A stretch of 64,000 bases of DNA from Drechmeria coniospora (GCF_001625195.1 NC_054389.1:8552520-8616519); one strand, 5' to 3'; positions 34,716 to 47,018 are shown, counted from the stretch's first letter. Numbers and translations: made by a program. The notes: generated from the sequence alone by a model not told the origin.

Positions 34716-35937
34716 GGTATCACATCAAAAACAAGAAACGTTTCGAAGGACTCTGTTAGAAATCAGGCACCGACTGGGCCGATATTTCCATCGTCTCGTT
34801 GGAGTCAAGGATGTGTCTTGTGGGCGGGGATATGCGTGCGTTCACAGCTGCTGATGCAGCGGAACTGGAACTCCATGTGCCTTGCAGCAGCTAGTGTGCT
34901 GTCATGGATATGGCAGCATAAACTCGCAATCCGGATGCCAAGTTACGGCCTGCGTTCTCAGGGACGGCTCCGGGGAAATCACGACGCAAGGGAAGGCTAG
35001 GGCAGAAGAAGTTGCATGTGGTTTGATGGTCGGTTTTGCTGCCTTTTCACGATGAGGTTGAATGATGATTATGAATGGCCTTTCAAGGCTTTGATTGGTG
35101 TAGGATTAGCGCGTTGGCAGGAGCTCCACAATATCGATGGCGTAAAGTGCAGTCAGTGCCAAGTGCTGAGGGTGATATGTTACGTAATCGTTTTTCGCAC
35201 TACTCCGTACGGAGCACGGACGGAATAAATGTACAGCAAGTACAACTACGTAGTAATACTCCGTATGGAGTAAGAGTAAGTAATTGTTACTTGTACAACT
35301 ATGGACGGAGTACTTCGTACTGAGTACAGTACTTGAACTTGCGGTAGGTAATTACTCCCGTTCTCCGGGCATTCATGTACTTGTACGGAGTACTGTACTT
35401 ATGTAATACTTACTTACAGTGTTACTCAAGTTCGACCACGCTTTACGAATACCGCCCAAAACAACTACCCTATATCGCAGCTAGGAAGCTCAAGGTCGAG
35501 TTATTTCACACGATATGGAAGAGCATTAGGCCTTGTTGTACGGACTGGAACAAGGAGAGCTAACCGAAGGGCTTTGGATATAGTTTCCATTACTCGGACG
35601 ACTAAATCGAAAATGCAATCTCGTCGATAGCACTTGCCCATTACCTGACCCCCGAGATAGAATCGTGAATTGCATTGCACATTCGTTTGATGACTATGTA
35701 TTGTACGCGGCAAACTTCCACCAAATGACCTAGAAACGATGGAAGCAAATAGATACCTCAACCAACCATTCAAGAAGCGAAATATGTTGCAAATGCTGCG
35801 ATATTGTAATTTTTCAGGGTCTAGTCTAGCACTACTTGCAGTTTGGGCACATGCATCGCGATAGGTGCGGGCACGCACCTCCAACCCCTAACCTAGGCGC
35901 TCAGGGGAAGAACAAGCTTGGTCTCTGCTTTTCAACC
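34716..35937. other. Intergenic region with GTAC-motif cluster
   Basis: About 1.2 kb between the Rad26-like start and the end of the amidoligase-like gene. 35200-35410 is dense in TACTCCGTAC/GTACGGAGTA motifs (near 35203, 35258, 35307, 35384) and in GTACTTG words. No gene seen. Confidence 0.55.
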
Positions 35938-37161
35938 CTAAGCGACGCTCCGTGATAGGATGACTGGTTGATCCAAGTTCTTCAAATCGGTTTGATACCG
36001 TTTGACACGATTCTCGAAAAAGTCGCGTACGGCAGGGAGCTGCAGTTCATGCAGCCATTGTGCCCAAGACACACTTGTATCCGTTGTCGCCAACTCGTAA
36101 AACCTACAGAGAGTGCTTGCAAACGCTTCGTCCGAGGATGAAGCGAGCGCGAGTAACCGTCGGACGAGGTGGATCCAAGCAGAGATAAAATCTGGGTCAA
36201 AGGATGCTTCAGGATACCGAAACTCGACTGTACCAAAGTCGGAAATAACGAGTGCACACTTGCCAGTGTGTATCTGTAGCAGTTTAATCAGCTCGTTGAT
36301 ATTATCCTGCGAGAGAATAGCGCAGAGCGATCTGAACATTGAATGCTCCTCGTGGCGCTTGCCCATGGTCCGTTCGCGATAGGCAAGAATTTCGTTGACT
36401 TCGATTGGGAAACTCGCGCATGTGGTAAAAGACTCGGCGATCCAGGGCTGGGTGAAGAAAGGGCGAGAATACGTTGAGTTTTGTCTGATTGGATGGCAAA
36501 GCTTCACTAGAAGCGGCCGTTCAAGCAGAAATACCAATGCTGCCAGTCTCTTCGCCACAATCTCATCCACATCTCGGTCCGCGGGGCTGACGTGAATGTG
36601 GAGCCCGCACTCCGAGTTGAGCCAGACCTTGATATTGTTCCGAATGGAGGCGAGTCCCTTTCTGAGAGCTGGAAGACCGTGATCTAATTCTTCCACGCTG
36701 GAAAGTATTGGACTATTCAGCTCCACGCCGTACCAGCGATAACAGCCGGAAGGAATCTTGATCTTCTTCTTCTCCATACCCAGCACAATGCTGGCCTCGT
36801 CCGTCACATACCAGTACTTGAATCGCTCGGTGCTGCTGATTTTGACCGTCGGCGTGTTCCACACGCGTAATGATACATCCTGATCGATTGGTATTTCCTT
36901 GCCAGAACTCTCCTCGTAGTCCGGGTCATTTCTAAGGGCATCCGTAACTACCATACGGGCCGAAGGAAGGTTGCAGTCAGACAGAGCGGCACAAACTGAT
37001 TTCTGGCTGGCTTTGTTGCCAAATACATCGTTGTCGGTTTCGTATCCATTCGCACCGTCCGGCCACCGATCATCCCGAGGCTTCGCATGTTTGGACGAGC
37101 CTGCCTTGTCCACAACAGGGACCATAAACTCCAACTCGATCCCGAACCGACAACCATCCAT
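35938..37161 (-). CDS. Putative amidoligase (Amidoligase_2 family)
   Basis: Single exon, 407 residues from the ATG at 37161. The frame is open to 37242, but I chose the inner start because MDGCRFGIELEF places the family's N-terminal motif at the beginning. Family features visible are FGIELEFMVPV (first strand of the glutamine-synthetase-like fold, with the metal-binding Glu pair), GVELNSPIL near 170, and CGLHIHVSPADRD near 215, whose histidines are conserved. A C-terminal helical part follows, with SDFGTVEFRYPEAS near 325. Amidoligase_2 proteins belong to the carboxylate-amine ligase fold and are thought to form amide bonds; fungi have many uncharacterised copies. Substrate and pathway are unknown and the neighbours give no clue. 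Upstream lies a 1.4 kb promoter region. Confidence 0.78.
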   Translation of the reverse strand: MDGCRFGIELEFMVPVVDKAGSSKHAKPRDDRWPDGANGYETDNDVFGNKASQKSVCAALSDCNLPSARMVVTDALRNDPDYEESSGKEIPIDQDVSLRVWNTPTVKISSTERFKYWYVTDEASIVLGMEKKKIKIPSGCYRWYGVELNSPILSSVEELDHGLPALRKGLASIRNNIKVWLNSECGLHIHVSPADRDVDEIVAKRLAALVFLLERPLLVKLCHPIRQNSTYSRPFFTQPWIAESFTTCASFPIEVNEILAYRERTMGKRHEEHSMFRSLCAILSQDNINELIKLLQIHTGKCALVISDFGTVEFRYPEASFDPDFISAWIHLVRRLLALASSSDEAFASTLCRFYELATTDTSVSWAQWLHELQLPAVRDFFENRVKRYQTDLKNLDQPVILSRSVA

Positions 37162-38673
37162 GATGAGAAAATGTTGCAAGGGAGGACGGTTGTTGGGGAG
37201 TAGAATGAAGTATAAGCGCGACTGCTGAAGTGGGCTGGCCAAGATGAGGAGATGGGGAACTTACCTGCAACAGGGCGCAGGACGATGACTTATATGTCTT
37301 GACCGAACATGATTGCCTCTGTGAAATGTTGCGGACAGAGATGTATGTGAAGATTCATCGGCGTGGAAACCGTGTAACTGAACAATGGATGGACGAAAAC
37401 ATGATGGCCAAGGCGAACGTTCGAACGATGCGTGAAAAGGCTGAACAGGCGGGATCTCTGACTGAACGTCACTGCAAGCAAGGGTATCGAAACGGCCGGC
37501 TTCAGAGAGCAGCCGATGAAGGATTCCGATGCTCGCTGAATCGACAGTATATTTTGACAGATTCAGTTCCACGACCGAGGAATATCGACATCTCCTACAT
37601 TGGTGACTCGGCTACGAGTACGCAGATCAAAAGATTTGACGTGGCTCGTACTTGAACACCACCACAATGGTTCAACGATTCGTAACAGAAGGTGTGCAGT
37701 CAATACTGCAGTTATTCACCACTGTCCACTATGACAGTAATTCTCTTCCAAACTACGAATTTCGGCATACGTGATGGCATTTTCTATCGTAAATGGGGAG
37801 TCGGCCAGAAATGACCCAAGACAGCCAAACAAGTAGATGATCGGAAAACAAGCTGCCTCTGAGAGCTCGAAATTGCATTAAACAATATGACGATGATGAA
37901 GCATCCTCGACTCGACATTTGAAAGAAGAAGGTCTCCTATTCAGGAATACGGAGTCATGAATGTGCCAACTGTACGGAGTACGGAGTATTAGTATTAGTA
38001 CGTAGCGATGTTAGAGCCAACTGAACCATGACCAATCAGGGCGGTAGCCGCTAATTACCGCAGCCAGGCCTCAAAATACTGCAAACTAGGTACCAGGCAT
38101 GTACTCCGTACAGTACAAGTATTTCTAGGTAACATTAACATTATGTGATTCTTATAATTTTGGCCTGGGAGCTTGCCTCAGTTGGGAAGTAATAATTCTT
38201 TGCAATAGGGAGTACAAGTATTACTCCGTACGGAGTGCTCACCCGACTGTACTGTACTGTACTTAAGTATTTCCAGCGAACGAGTGCTACGTAAAGCATA
38301 CCTATCTGAGACTCCGCATTATCACGCAGTACTGTAGGTACGGAGTACTCCGTAGTACTACTAGGTAAGTATGTAAGTACTGTGCTGTAAGTACAGGATA
38401 CAGTAACTGTACTTGCAGTATATTATTATTACTACTTATGTACCTAGTACGTCAACGCTGGCCCATTGCTCTGCTGGCTGGCAGATCCTGGCGCGCCATC
38501 GCGTCGTAGCTGTGTTCTCCGACGAACGTCGAACGTCAACACTAACTGGCGACATTCTTAATTTTCTATGCCCGCCCATGACGCTCTCGCCAACTTGATC
38601 CACCAGCACGCACGCGAACGGAGCGCCGTCTTCATACACTGCCCATGAATCAGTTGCCAGCCTCGCCGTCGAA
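37162..38673. other. Intergenic region between divergent genes
   Basis: About 1.5 kb separating the amidoligase-like start (minus) and the HIR1 start (plus). 37970-38460 is TAC/GTA-rich with CGGAGTAC motifs near 37973, 38101, 38221 and 38338. The last 200 bases form the HIR1 promoter and leader. A 118-codon plus frame (37299-37655) has no support. Confidence 0.5.
38339..38354. repeat. Perfect 16-bp palindrome TACGGAGTACTCCGTA
   Basis: Perfect inverted repeat belonging to the dispersed GTACGGAGTAC family, 320 bases upstream of the HIR1 start. Here the two half-sites meet at GTAC in the opposite orientation to the copy at 44141. Confidence 0.9.
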
Positions 38674-41600
38674 ATGCACATCATCAAGCCCTCGTGGCTG
38701 AGCCACAGCGTCGAGCAGAAGGACTTTGAGGTTTACAGCTGCCACGTCTCGCCCGACGGGAAGCGTCTCGCCACCGCTGGCGGCGATGGCCATGTGCGAA
38801 TTTGGTCGACCGAGTCCATCTACAAGTCAGATGATGCCTCCTACAGCAAACCTCGGCAGCTCTGCCACATGAGCCATCATCTCGGCACGATCCACTCCGT
38901 CCGCTTCTCGCCCAACGGGCGATACCTCGCCAGCGGCGCTGACGACAAGATCATCTGCGTCTATCACCTCGACAAGTCTTCACCTCCCACGGCCACCTTT
39001 GCCACGGATGAGCCGCCCCCGGCCGAGAACTGGAAGACGTACAAGCGGCTCATTGGCCACGACAACGATGTTCAAGACCTCGCCTGGTCCGCCGACTCGT
39101 CCCTCCTCGTCTCCGTTGGTCTCGACTCCAAGGTCGTCGTCTGGTCCGGCTATACCTTTGAGAAACTCAAGTCCCTCCCGGCCCATCAGAGCCACGTCAA
39201 GGGCATCACCTTTGACCCGGCCAACAAGTTCTTCGCCACCGCTAGCGACGACCGCACCATCAAGATTTTCCGATTCACGCCACCGGCACCCAATTCCACC
39301 CAGCACGACATGGTCAACAATTTCGTTCTCGAGGCCACCATCAGCTCACCCTTCAAAAGCTCCCCCCTCACCACCTACTTCAGACGCTGTTCGTGGTCGC
39401 CGGACGGCAACCACATCGCCGCCGCCAACGCCGTCAATGGGCCCGTCAGCTCTGTTGCCATCATTGAGCGCACTCGCTGGGACAGCGAGATCAACCTCAT
39501 CGGCCACGAGGCTCCGACCGAGGTTTGCATGTTTTCTCCACGCCTGTTCCACACCGTCAAGCCGGATGGTGCAGGGCACGCCAACGGCGCCGGCGGCCAG
39601 TTGGTCACCGTGATTGCTTCGGCTGGTCAGGACAAAACGTTGAGTATCTGGAACACCAACACCTCTCGCCCAGTCATCATCCTGCAAGATCTCACCGGGA
39701 AGTCGATATCCGATCTCGCGTGGACACCCGACGGCCAGACGCTTTTCGCATGCAGTCTCGACGGCGGCATCGTCATGGCTACGTTTGAGGAGGGCGAGCT
39801 GGGCTGGGTCGCCCAACCGGAGGAAAACGTCAAGGCGCTCCAGAAATACGGCGCATCAAGGAAGGGAATGGGCATCGCCGAAGATGTTGACGGACTCATG
39901 TTGGAGACCCACAGCAAAGCTGGCGAGTCGCGGGCGGTCGAGTCGAGGATGGGCGCCTTGATGGGCGATTTTCAGTCAGACACGAAGGAGACGACGGCGG
40001 CGTCAAGTGGCACCAAGCCAAGCACACCCTTGACGAAACCGGGGGCGACGACCAACGGCGATGGCGAGCCGGAGAAGACTGTCGAGGAACATCCAGACAA
40101 GGCTGCCGAACGGATAACGGAGCTCAAGTCCAGAGTGACGATCGGCAAAGATGGCAAGAAACGAGTGGCGCCTTTGCTCGTATCCTCTTCGGGCACAGGC
40201 CAATCATCACTACCACAGACACAGCTCGTAGGCTCGACCGCGACTAAGGCGGCGCACAACGACGGCCCATCAACCGTTCTCGACCTCACCAAGCCTTTTG
40301 ATGGGCTGCCGAAAGGAGGCATCGCCTCCATGCTGCTGGGAAGCAAGCGAAAGGCTGCCGTGAGCGACGACGGCGATGATGAGGACCTAGTTTCCAAACG
40401 CGGAGCGACCGGACCAACACCCCTCGTGACGAATTCTTCCGATGGCGTTGAGCCGGCCTCGCTCACACCTACCCAAAATGGAGTCATTCCCACCCCGGAG
40501 TTCCTTCGCCCGGCCGTTCTCAATCCGGCCATATCCTTCTCTGAAGTCAGGCTTGCCGTCCCGAAGATCAGGTCATATATCCTTCGACCGCTGGAACGTG
40601 GCATCCTGCTGCCAGAAGGGGTACCGGACGACGCGTCCAGGACGCCCGAGAACATCATTATGGAGGCGAAGAATGATGCCAACCCGCGCGATCCATCGCA
40701 CGTCTTGGTGACGAAGCGAGGCGCCCTCGTGTGGCAGGAATGGCTTCCGCGAGCGATAATATTGTTGACAGCGAACAGGAACTTTTGGGCAGTGGCCTGC
40801 GAGGATGGATCGATACACGTCTGGACTCCCGCCGGCAGGCGTCTTCTGAACCCTCTCATCCTTGAGTCGCAGCCGGTCATCCTCGAATGTCGCAATCATT
40901 GGCTGCTCTGCATCACCGCCGTCGGATTGGTTCACGTCTGGGATTTAAGAACCCAATCCGCGCCCCATCCACCCGTCTCTCTGGCACCGATCCTGGACAT
41001 TGCCATGACCTCGTTGAACCAGCATACGGCGACGCAAGGACCCAGCGTCACGTCCGCGCATCTCAACTCAAACGGGCACGTCGTCGTGACTCTCTCCAAC
41101 GGCGACGGCTTCTACTACGCTCGTGACATGTACACCTGGCAACGGCTGAGCGAAGCGTGGTGGGCCGTTGGCTCGCAATACTGGAACTCCAACGACTCCT
41201 CCATCTCGGCCCTACAATCCACGGCAGTCGGCCCTGCAGAAGCCAAGGGCAAGACGTCGGGCGTGACCGTCTCGTCTGGTATCATACCATTCCTCGAGCG
41301 GCACACGACGAACGAATTTCTGCTCAAGGGTCGTGCCTATGCCCTGCAGCGCATTATCAAAACGGTGATGCAGCGAAAGGAGGCGGAGGATCTCGAGAGC
41401 ACCATCAGCATCGCTCATCTGGAGAACCGAATTGCGGGCGCCCTGCAGCTTGGGGCCAGAGAAGAGTTCCGCTTGTACCTCTTCATGTACACGAAGCGTC
41501 TCGGCGCCGAGGGTGCCCAGCCCAAGGTGGAGGAGTTGCTGAGCAGTCTGGTAGGAGGAATTCTGCAGGGCAAAGAGAGCGACTCTACGGAGGGCCGAGG

Positions 41601-41842
41601 CTGGTTCGGAAAAGGAGATGATATTTGCGGGTGGGATCGCAAGGAGCTGCTCATGGGTGTCGTGTTGATCCTTGGTTTGCCCCCCTCCCCCTCCCCTGCC
41701 TGTGTGCTGGACAACCGACTAATGTGGCCGACGGTTAGGAAAATACCGCGAACTGCATCGACTGACCTCGCAGTATGCCAGAGTGCTCGATATGAATCTG
41801 GAGGATGGATCTCTCGATGTTGAATCAATGGACGAAACATGA
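38674..41842 (+). CDS. HIR1: Histone chaperone complex subunit Hir1 (HIRA)
   Basis: Two exons, 38674-41674 and 41739-41842, with a 64-nt intron (GTTTGC donor, TTAG acceptor), give 1034 residues. Without the intron the frame would end in unrelated sequence; splicing yields GKYRELHRLTSQYARVLDMN, which fits the family C-terminus. The N-terminal 400 residues form the WD40 propeller, starting MHIIKPSWLSH with repeats such as GDGHVRIWS, SADSSLLVSVGLDSKVVVW and SASDDRTIKIF-like units. A disordered Ser/Thr/Lys-rich linker with the B-domain region follows (ITELKSRVTIGKDGKKRV near 480). The HIRA C-terminal domain contains WQEWLPRAIILLTANRNFWA and LLCITAVGLVHVWDLRT. HIR complexes deposit H3-H4 outside S phase and repress histone genes in the nucleus. 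Confidence 0.94.
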
Positions 41843-42797
41843 TACCTGAACTTTCCGCTTATGTCGACTCGGCCACGTTCATAACAAACGGTATGCCGCG
41901 GCTTCACGTTTTTACCGCGATATCAAGATTTCATGGGAGAGAGTAGATGCGGTGGTCTGGCGTTCGGAACATCCTGAGCATGGCAACGTGGGCAACAGGG
42001 CCGGGAACTGCTTTATGAGGTGTAAGCGATGCTATTTTGGATCACACGCCCTCACGCCCAACCACGAAAAATTAAATACTTTCTTGGCTGCTCGGCCAAG
42101 CCAGAATACAAGTGAAGGCGTCCTTGACCCAACGGATCAGGACCAGGTGTGTACGCTATGCCAATCGCGGGGTTCCATTTCCCCGGCGACAGCCTGCGAT
42201 ATTGGTCTTGATCCTCGCAACGAAGAGTCGTCATGGGAAAACTCTGTCGACGACTGCATGGAGGTTGCGTTGCATGGGATCCTTCAACATCGCACAGGAT
42301 TGTCTGCATGAGCTGGATACCGTCAGATCTACAACGGGAACCTGAAGGCAACCTGGAGGTCACCCTGAGACGAGGACGCTGATTTCATCCGTGGTGGCAG
42401 CGTGGGAGAGAGTCTTTTAGGGTCAGGGGAATTATGCAGCAGTTAAGTTACTGCGAATTCATGTGCGCACGGAGTGCTCTTGCAGGACGTTCTTGCCTTG
42501 CTGCTCAGGCAACACGCGTTCACCCCGTCCCGTAATCTGCACTTCCTAACCTTTTGCTCGACCCTTCATTACCCTTCAGCGGCGGTATTCAGAGAGCATT
42601 GCTTTCCTTCCTTGACAAACCCACCGCCCACTCCTTCTCTCCTTCCCCATCCTTGTTTATTCCGTCGAATTTCTTGTGAATTTCGCCCCCTCTTTCTCAT
42701 CCCCCGTTGACCTTGGTCCCTACATATCTACGTGGCCCTCATCGCCTTCGTCGCCAACCAAGGCTGCAAACCTACCCTTCCGCGCAGCTGGCCCAGC
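41843..42797. other. Intergenic region, no gene seen
   Basis: About 950 bases downstream of HIR1. A 119-codon frame (41952-42311) lacks any domain or splice context. The last 300 bases are C/T-rich (CCTTCTCTCCTTCCCC type), as in fungal promoters and leaders, and precede the truncated GT15-like frame. Confidence 0.45.
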
Positions 42798-43385
42798 ATG
42801 ACACACCAAAGCTGTCGAGCTTCACCGTTCAAACTTTGGCCCATTACTTGGGCCAACCTTTGGCTTTGGCTGCATCTGCTGCTATCTTATGCCAGAAGCG
42901 TTAGAGACTCGACGACTGCTGCTGATCAGAAGCCCCGTGCCGTGTTTGTGATGTTCGTGCATGAACACGAGGCACTCCCCATCCTATCGTCGGCCCGGCA
43001 GCTCGAGGATACCTTCAACGACAGGTACAGATATGACCGGGAATTCTTTTGCACCGAACCCCCCAGCGACAGATTTCGCCGCTTAACGTCGAACGTCACC
43101 AGCGCCACCTGCATATACGAAGACAATCACGGCGACAACTGGAACTTGGCCCAGCAAGCGTTCGAATTCATACCACAAGCCGAGGCACCTGATGCAAGCG
43201 GGATGGCCAAGTCCACGACCGATGTAGGACACCAGCCTTCCGGCGACTCCGATGCCATGGCGAAGGCGTTTGCGCACTGGAACCTTGTGGCAGAGGACTT
43301 TCAACGACGACTTGGTTCCCCAAGCCTGCTGTCAGGAAGCACGGTGATTGACGAACGGAATTTTATATGTGGGATGTGGAAGTGA
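42798..43385 (+). CDS. Truncated GT15 (KRE2/MNT1-like) mannosyltransferase remnant
   Basis: Open frame of 195 residues from the ATG at 42798. It starts with a short basic/polar stretch and a hydrophobic segment (WPITWANLWLWLHLLLSYA) that looks like the type II signal anchor of Golgi mannosyltransferases. Residues about 48-110 resemble the start of the GT15 catalytic domain: RAVFVMFVHEHEALPILSSA, RQLEDTFNDRYRYD, then EPPSDRFRRLTSNVTS. Key family residues differ (the usual LARN/VRN and NDEPF positions read FVHE and CTEPP), and the remainder of the domain, about 250 residues with the conserved Tyr/Trp/Glu active-site blocks, is missing here and in the next 600 bases on any frame. Family members add alpha-1,2-mannose to glycans in the Golgi; this copy is unlikely to do so. 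Probably a decayed gene fragment. Confidence 0.5.
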   Translation: MTHQSCRASPFKLWPITWANLWLWLHLLLSYARSVRDSTTAADQKPRAVFVMFVHEHEALPILSSARQLEDTFNDRYRYDREFFCTEPPSDRFRRLTSNVTSATCIYEDNHGDNWNLAQQAFEFIPQAEAPDASGMAKSTTDVGHQPSGDSDAMAKAFAHWNLVAEDFQRRLGSPSLLSGSTVIDERNFICGMWK

Positions 43386-45388
43386 GTGACATTAAGCTTA
43401 CAAGGTGGCAGACGGAGACAATGCTGCTACGGCGTGGTGGATACTGGACAGGATGGTACATGACTAAACAGATCCGAAATCTCGGGGTTGCCGACCTAGA
43501 TTTACGGTGCAACCCGGTACACGGGGATAAATAGGATCAGTAAATAGAGTAAGTTTTGCATGAAATTGCTCAGCTGCGTCGATACCGCGCTTGTGCGGTT
43601 CGCGTGACATGGGTTGTGAGTGAGCAACATCGTCGGCAACCATGGAGATGGAGCCACCTCGCTCGGCCAACCAGAGCCGATGGCAACACGACAAAACCGA
43701 GGAAACTGGGTAATGCCATACGGGGGATTTGATGTGCATCGCAACAGAGATGTAGGCTTTGGGGTTCGAAGCCTGGCAATGATGCGAGCTTCAGGGTCGA
43801 TGAGGAATGCGGAATACATGTTGTCCTGATCCAAGGAAATAGGCGGCAGCAGTATTATGAAGGCGATGCTGCTGTCGCGTCCATCCGTCACTTCATGGAC
43901 GTGACTGGGAGCCAAATTATCATCGTAGCTCTGACCCATTGACCTGAGCCCATATACTCACTGAGTACTAATACCACATTCGGCATATTCATGGCTCATG
44001 AGAAGGGAGCCGGCGAAGGAAGCCGGGGCTGGCGGTGACGTTGCAATTACTTACCACACGGGATGTTTTACAAGTGGACGTATGTATTAATAGAGGGGTG
44101 ACCTCTTTAGTGGTGGAGAGACAGTGGAATCCGATAGTACTACTCCGTACGGAGTATAATACTTAGTTACGGAGTACAGGCTAATATAGGACGGGGTACT
44201 CCGTACCTAAGTAGTCCTTTCAACCAAGTATTACTGTACTCCGTATGTGTAAGTACTAGTAATAGTAAGTAAGTACGGTAGTAGTACTCCGTACATGCAT
44301 AAGTGTATCTTAAGTACAAGTTAGGAGAAGTACATGTACAGTACGGAGCCTGGAAGACCAGCCGGATGACGCGGGTAGTGACCTTGTCTGCATGGACCCA
44401 CGCTCCACTAGCCCCTTGCTTCGCTTCCTGACAGGTGCCCTTCAACAGGGTTAATTAATAAGTACATAGGTACTCCGTACATGTACTTACGGAGTACGGA
44501 GTAGTTGTAAGTGCTTAAGTACTTGCACTTGGACAAACAGACAGAGGTGCGTGCTAATAGTAATTACCTAATACCTACTAGTATTGTATGTGCATGGACG
44601 CATGGCGGAGTTCGCGGAGTACGGAGAACATGGACTATAAGTATAGTACTTACTTACTGTACTTACATGTGGACGCACCAGCATGTACTGTAGGTGCGCC
44701 AGCGGTAATTACTTGGTACTGGATACTATTACGGAGTAAGTACTGTACTGTAGTGCAGGTGCAAGTACCTACATGTATTGGTAAGAACGGGAGTACGGAG
44801 TACTCTCGCCTTAACTCAACAGTAGCAGGTTAAGTACCTAGGTACTTGCTTAGTGCCTTTTACTCAAAGGGACAGGTCGCACTGCATCCCAACGTCATCC
44901 CAGAGCCACCTACCAAAAGTGCCTGCTTGGACTTGGTATGTAGGCATCTCGATGGGAGTTGGGCCTTTGGATATTTTCTCTTGCGCTCCCGTTTTGCATT
45001 TTCCCCGTCTCTCCTTTGTGCTGTAATGGGCCCAAGTTCGAGCGGAATTGCGGCCGGCTATCTGCGCCCATTGCGACACCATTCCTTGTTCCTTGCTTCT
45101 TCCTACGTCGTCCAAGGACATCTGCCGTTTCGATTCTGCCATCAAGACGTCTCCGTCTCCGTTTCCAATTGCTGAGAGATATTGCAAAGGCACCGTCACG
45201 CCTCCCCAAGGGGATACGTCGCGGGCTTTGCTTCCCGCTCGCACGACGTTGAATCGTTCCGTTCAAACCCCACCCCCGGGGCGCACTCGCCATACCTTAC
45301 CGACGGCGTCGTCCGAAATCTGGAGTCACACAGTGCCGCATCGAGTCTATCGCAGAAGATTTCGCATCCAGCGCGCGAATCGACCATC
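43386..45388. other. Intergenic region, dense GTAC-motif cluster
   Basis: About 2 kb. 44130-44840 is the richest part of the window for CGGAGTAC/GTACTCCG motifs (about a dozen), mixed with ACTTACTT, CTAGGTAC and GTACATGTAC words. The final 400 bases, pyrimidine-rich, are the likely promoter and leader of the nucleotide-sugar transporter. No gene seen. Confidence 0.55.
44141..44156. repeat. Perfect 16-bp palindrome TACTCCGTACGGAGTA
   Basis: Perfect inverted repeat, the central member of the motif cluster at 44.1-44.8 kb. The same word is found partially at 35203 and 38221. Confidence 0.9.
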
Positions 45389-47018
45389 ATGTCGATCCTC
45401 CAAACCGGCCGCAAGAGCAGTGGTAGCCGTTCCGTCGGACGACATGGCGCCAAGAAAAACCTGTCCTTGGTCATGGTATGCCCTGACGTTTCTTCTGATG
45501 CGACAGGATGCTAACTATACGGCTCGCGTAGCTGACCTTTCAAAACTCGGCGCTGATACTCGTGCGCCTGTCTCCATGTCCCATCAAACTAAGCGCTCGC
45601 CGTGTCTGACGACGTTCACAGGTCATGCACTACTCGCGCGTAATGCCTCCTTCCGGCGACCATCGTTATTTTACCTCGACCGCCGTCTTCCTCAACGAGC
45701 TCGTCAAGCTCGTCATCTCCCTGACCCTCGCCATACTCGAAGCATCCAAAACACTCGCCCCGAACACGCCCGTGACGACCATGTTTGAGCAGATCTACAA
45801 CGCCGTCTTCTCCGGCGACGGTTGGAAGCTCACCTTCCCAGCAGCATTGTACACTGTCCAGAACTTGCTGCAGTACGCGGCGGTTGGCAACCTGGACCCT
45901 GTACATTTTCAAGTGCTTTACCAGATCAAGGTAGACTCTCGCCTATCCCAGCTGATGCCAAGTACATGAATCATGGATGCATGCATCGGTGCTAACTACG
46001 GGCGCTCGGCAGATCCTGACTACGGCCATCTTTAGCGTCTGTCTTCTCCGCCGACATCTTGGGTGCAAGAGCTGGCTGTCTCTCATTATCCTCACCTTCG
46101 GCGTCTCGGTCGTCTCCTTTCCGTCGCGAAACTCAGCCCTGGACGACTTACTTTTGCACGGCATTCCCAATCACTATTTCCCCCGATCCAAACACGAACT
46201 CGGCCAGGCTGTCGATGCAGGATCACCCGATGTCCATTTGACCAAACGATCGGCCACGTACGAGGGAATCGCCAACGACCTGCCGTCCCCTGAACCCCTG
46301 ATGAACTACTCCGTTGGTGTGACGGCTGCCGTCGTCTCCGCCGTCGTCTCCGGCCTTGCTGCCGTTTACTTCGAGAGGATCCTCAAGGACAGCCCGACCC
46401 AAGCGAGTCTCTGGATTCGCAACATCCAACTGAGCTTCTACTCTCTCATTGCTGCCCTCTTTGGCGGCGTCATTTGGCAGGACGGGAGTGGGATTCGTCA
46501 GCACGGCTTCTTCGAGGGCTATAATTGGATCGTCTGGGCAGCCGTCCTATCGCAGGCTGCTGGCGGCTTGATCTCCAGCCTAGTGATCCGCGACGCGGAC
46601 AGCATCGCTAAAAATTTTGCCACGAGTATTAGCATTGTCCTTAGCTTTGTCGTCAGCGTGTTGGTCTTTGAACTGAAAGTGACCCTGCCGGTATAAACCC
46701 CACCCCCAAGTTGTTTTTATCCCGCAGAAGTAGGGGTTGCGCGAGAGAGAAAATCACTGACCCTCGCTGCCGCAGTTTCTCATTGGCACCTCGCTCGTCC
46801 TTTTCGCCACATACCTCTACAGCGTGCCCGAACATAGCCTCCATGCGCCGCCGCTGCTCATCGCCAACTTCGAGAAGCCCGCTATCGAACGGAGCCTGAC
46901 ACCCGGGATCATGGCTCGGACCAATAATCCAGAACTCCTCCAATCAGACCCTTTCGATTCCAAGGCCGTCGCCCTTTCGACCAGCCGGCCAAGCAGTCCG
47001 AAACTACGAGCCAGGTGA
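45389..47018 (+). CDS. UDP-galactose-type nucleotide-sugar transporter (SLC35A)
   Basis: Five exons, 45389-45475, 45532-45561, 45622-45930, 46013-46690 and 46776-47018, with introns of 56, 60, 82 and 85 nt, give 448 residues. Exon 2 is only 30 nt. After a basic N-terminus the first helix reads LTFQNSALILVMHYSRVM, typical of the UDP-galactose/CMP-sialate transporter family. Next come FTSTAVFLNELVKL, the signature [32 protein letters not shown] spread over exons 3-4, and GLAAVYFERILKD near 255. The AGGLISSLVIRDADSIAKNFATS block and a last helix (LIGTSLVLFATYLYS) follow. About ten membrane segments are expected, in the Golgi membrane, exchanging UDP-sugar for UMP. The exact sugar cannot be told from sequence; UDP-galactose (Gms1-like) is the best guess. 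A GMPPA homologue lies just downstream on the other strand. Confidence 0.88.

Noticed and set aside
41952..42311. 119-codon plus frame with a Cys-x2-Cys pair
   Set aside because: Only one short cysteine pair, no domain, no supporting splice or start context.
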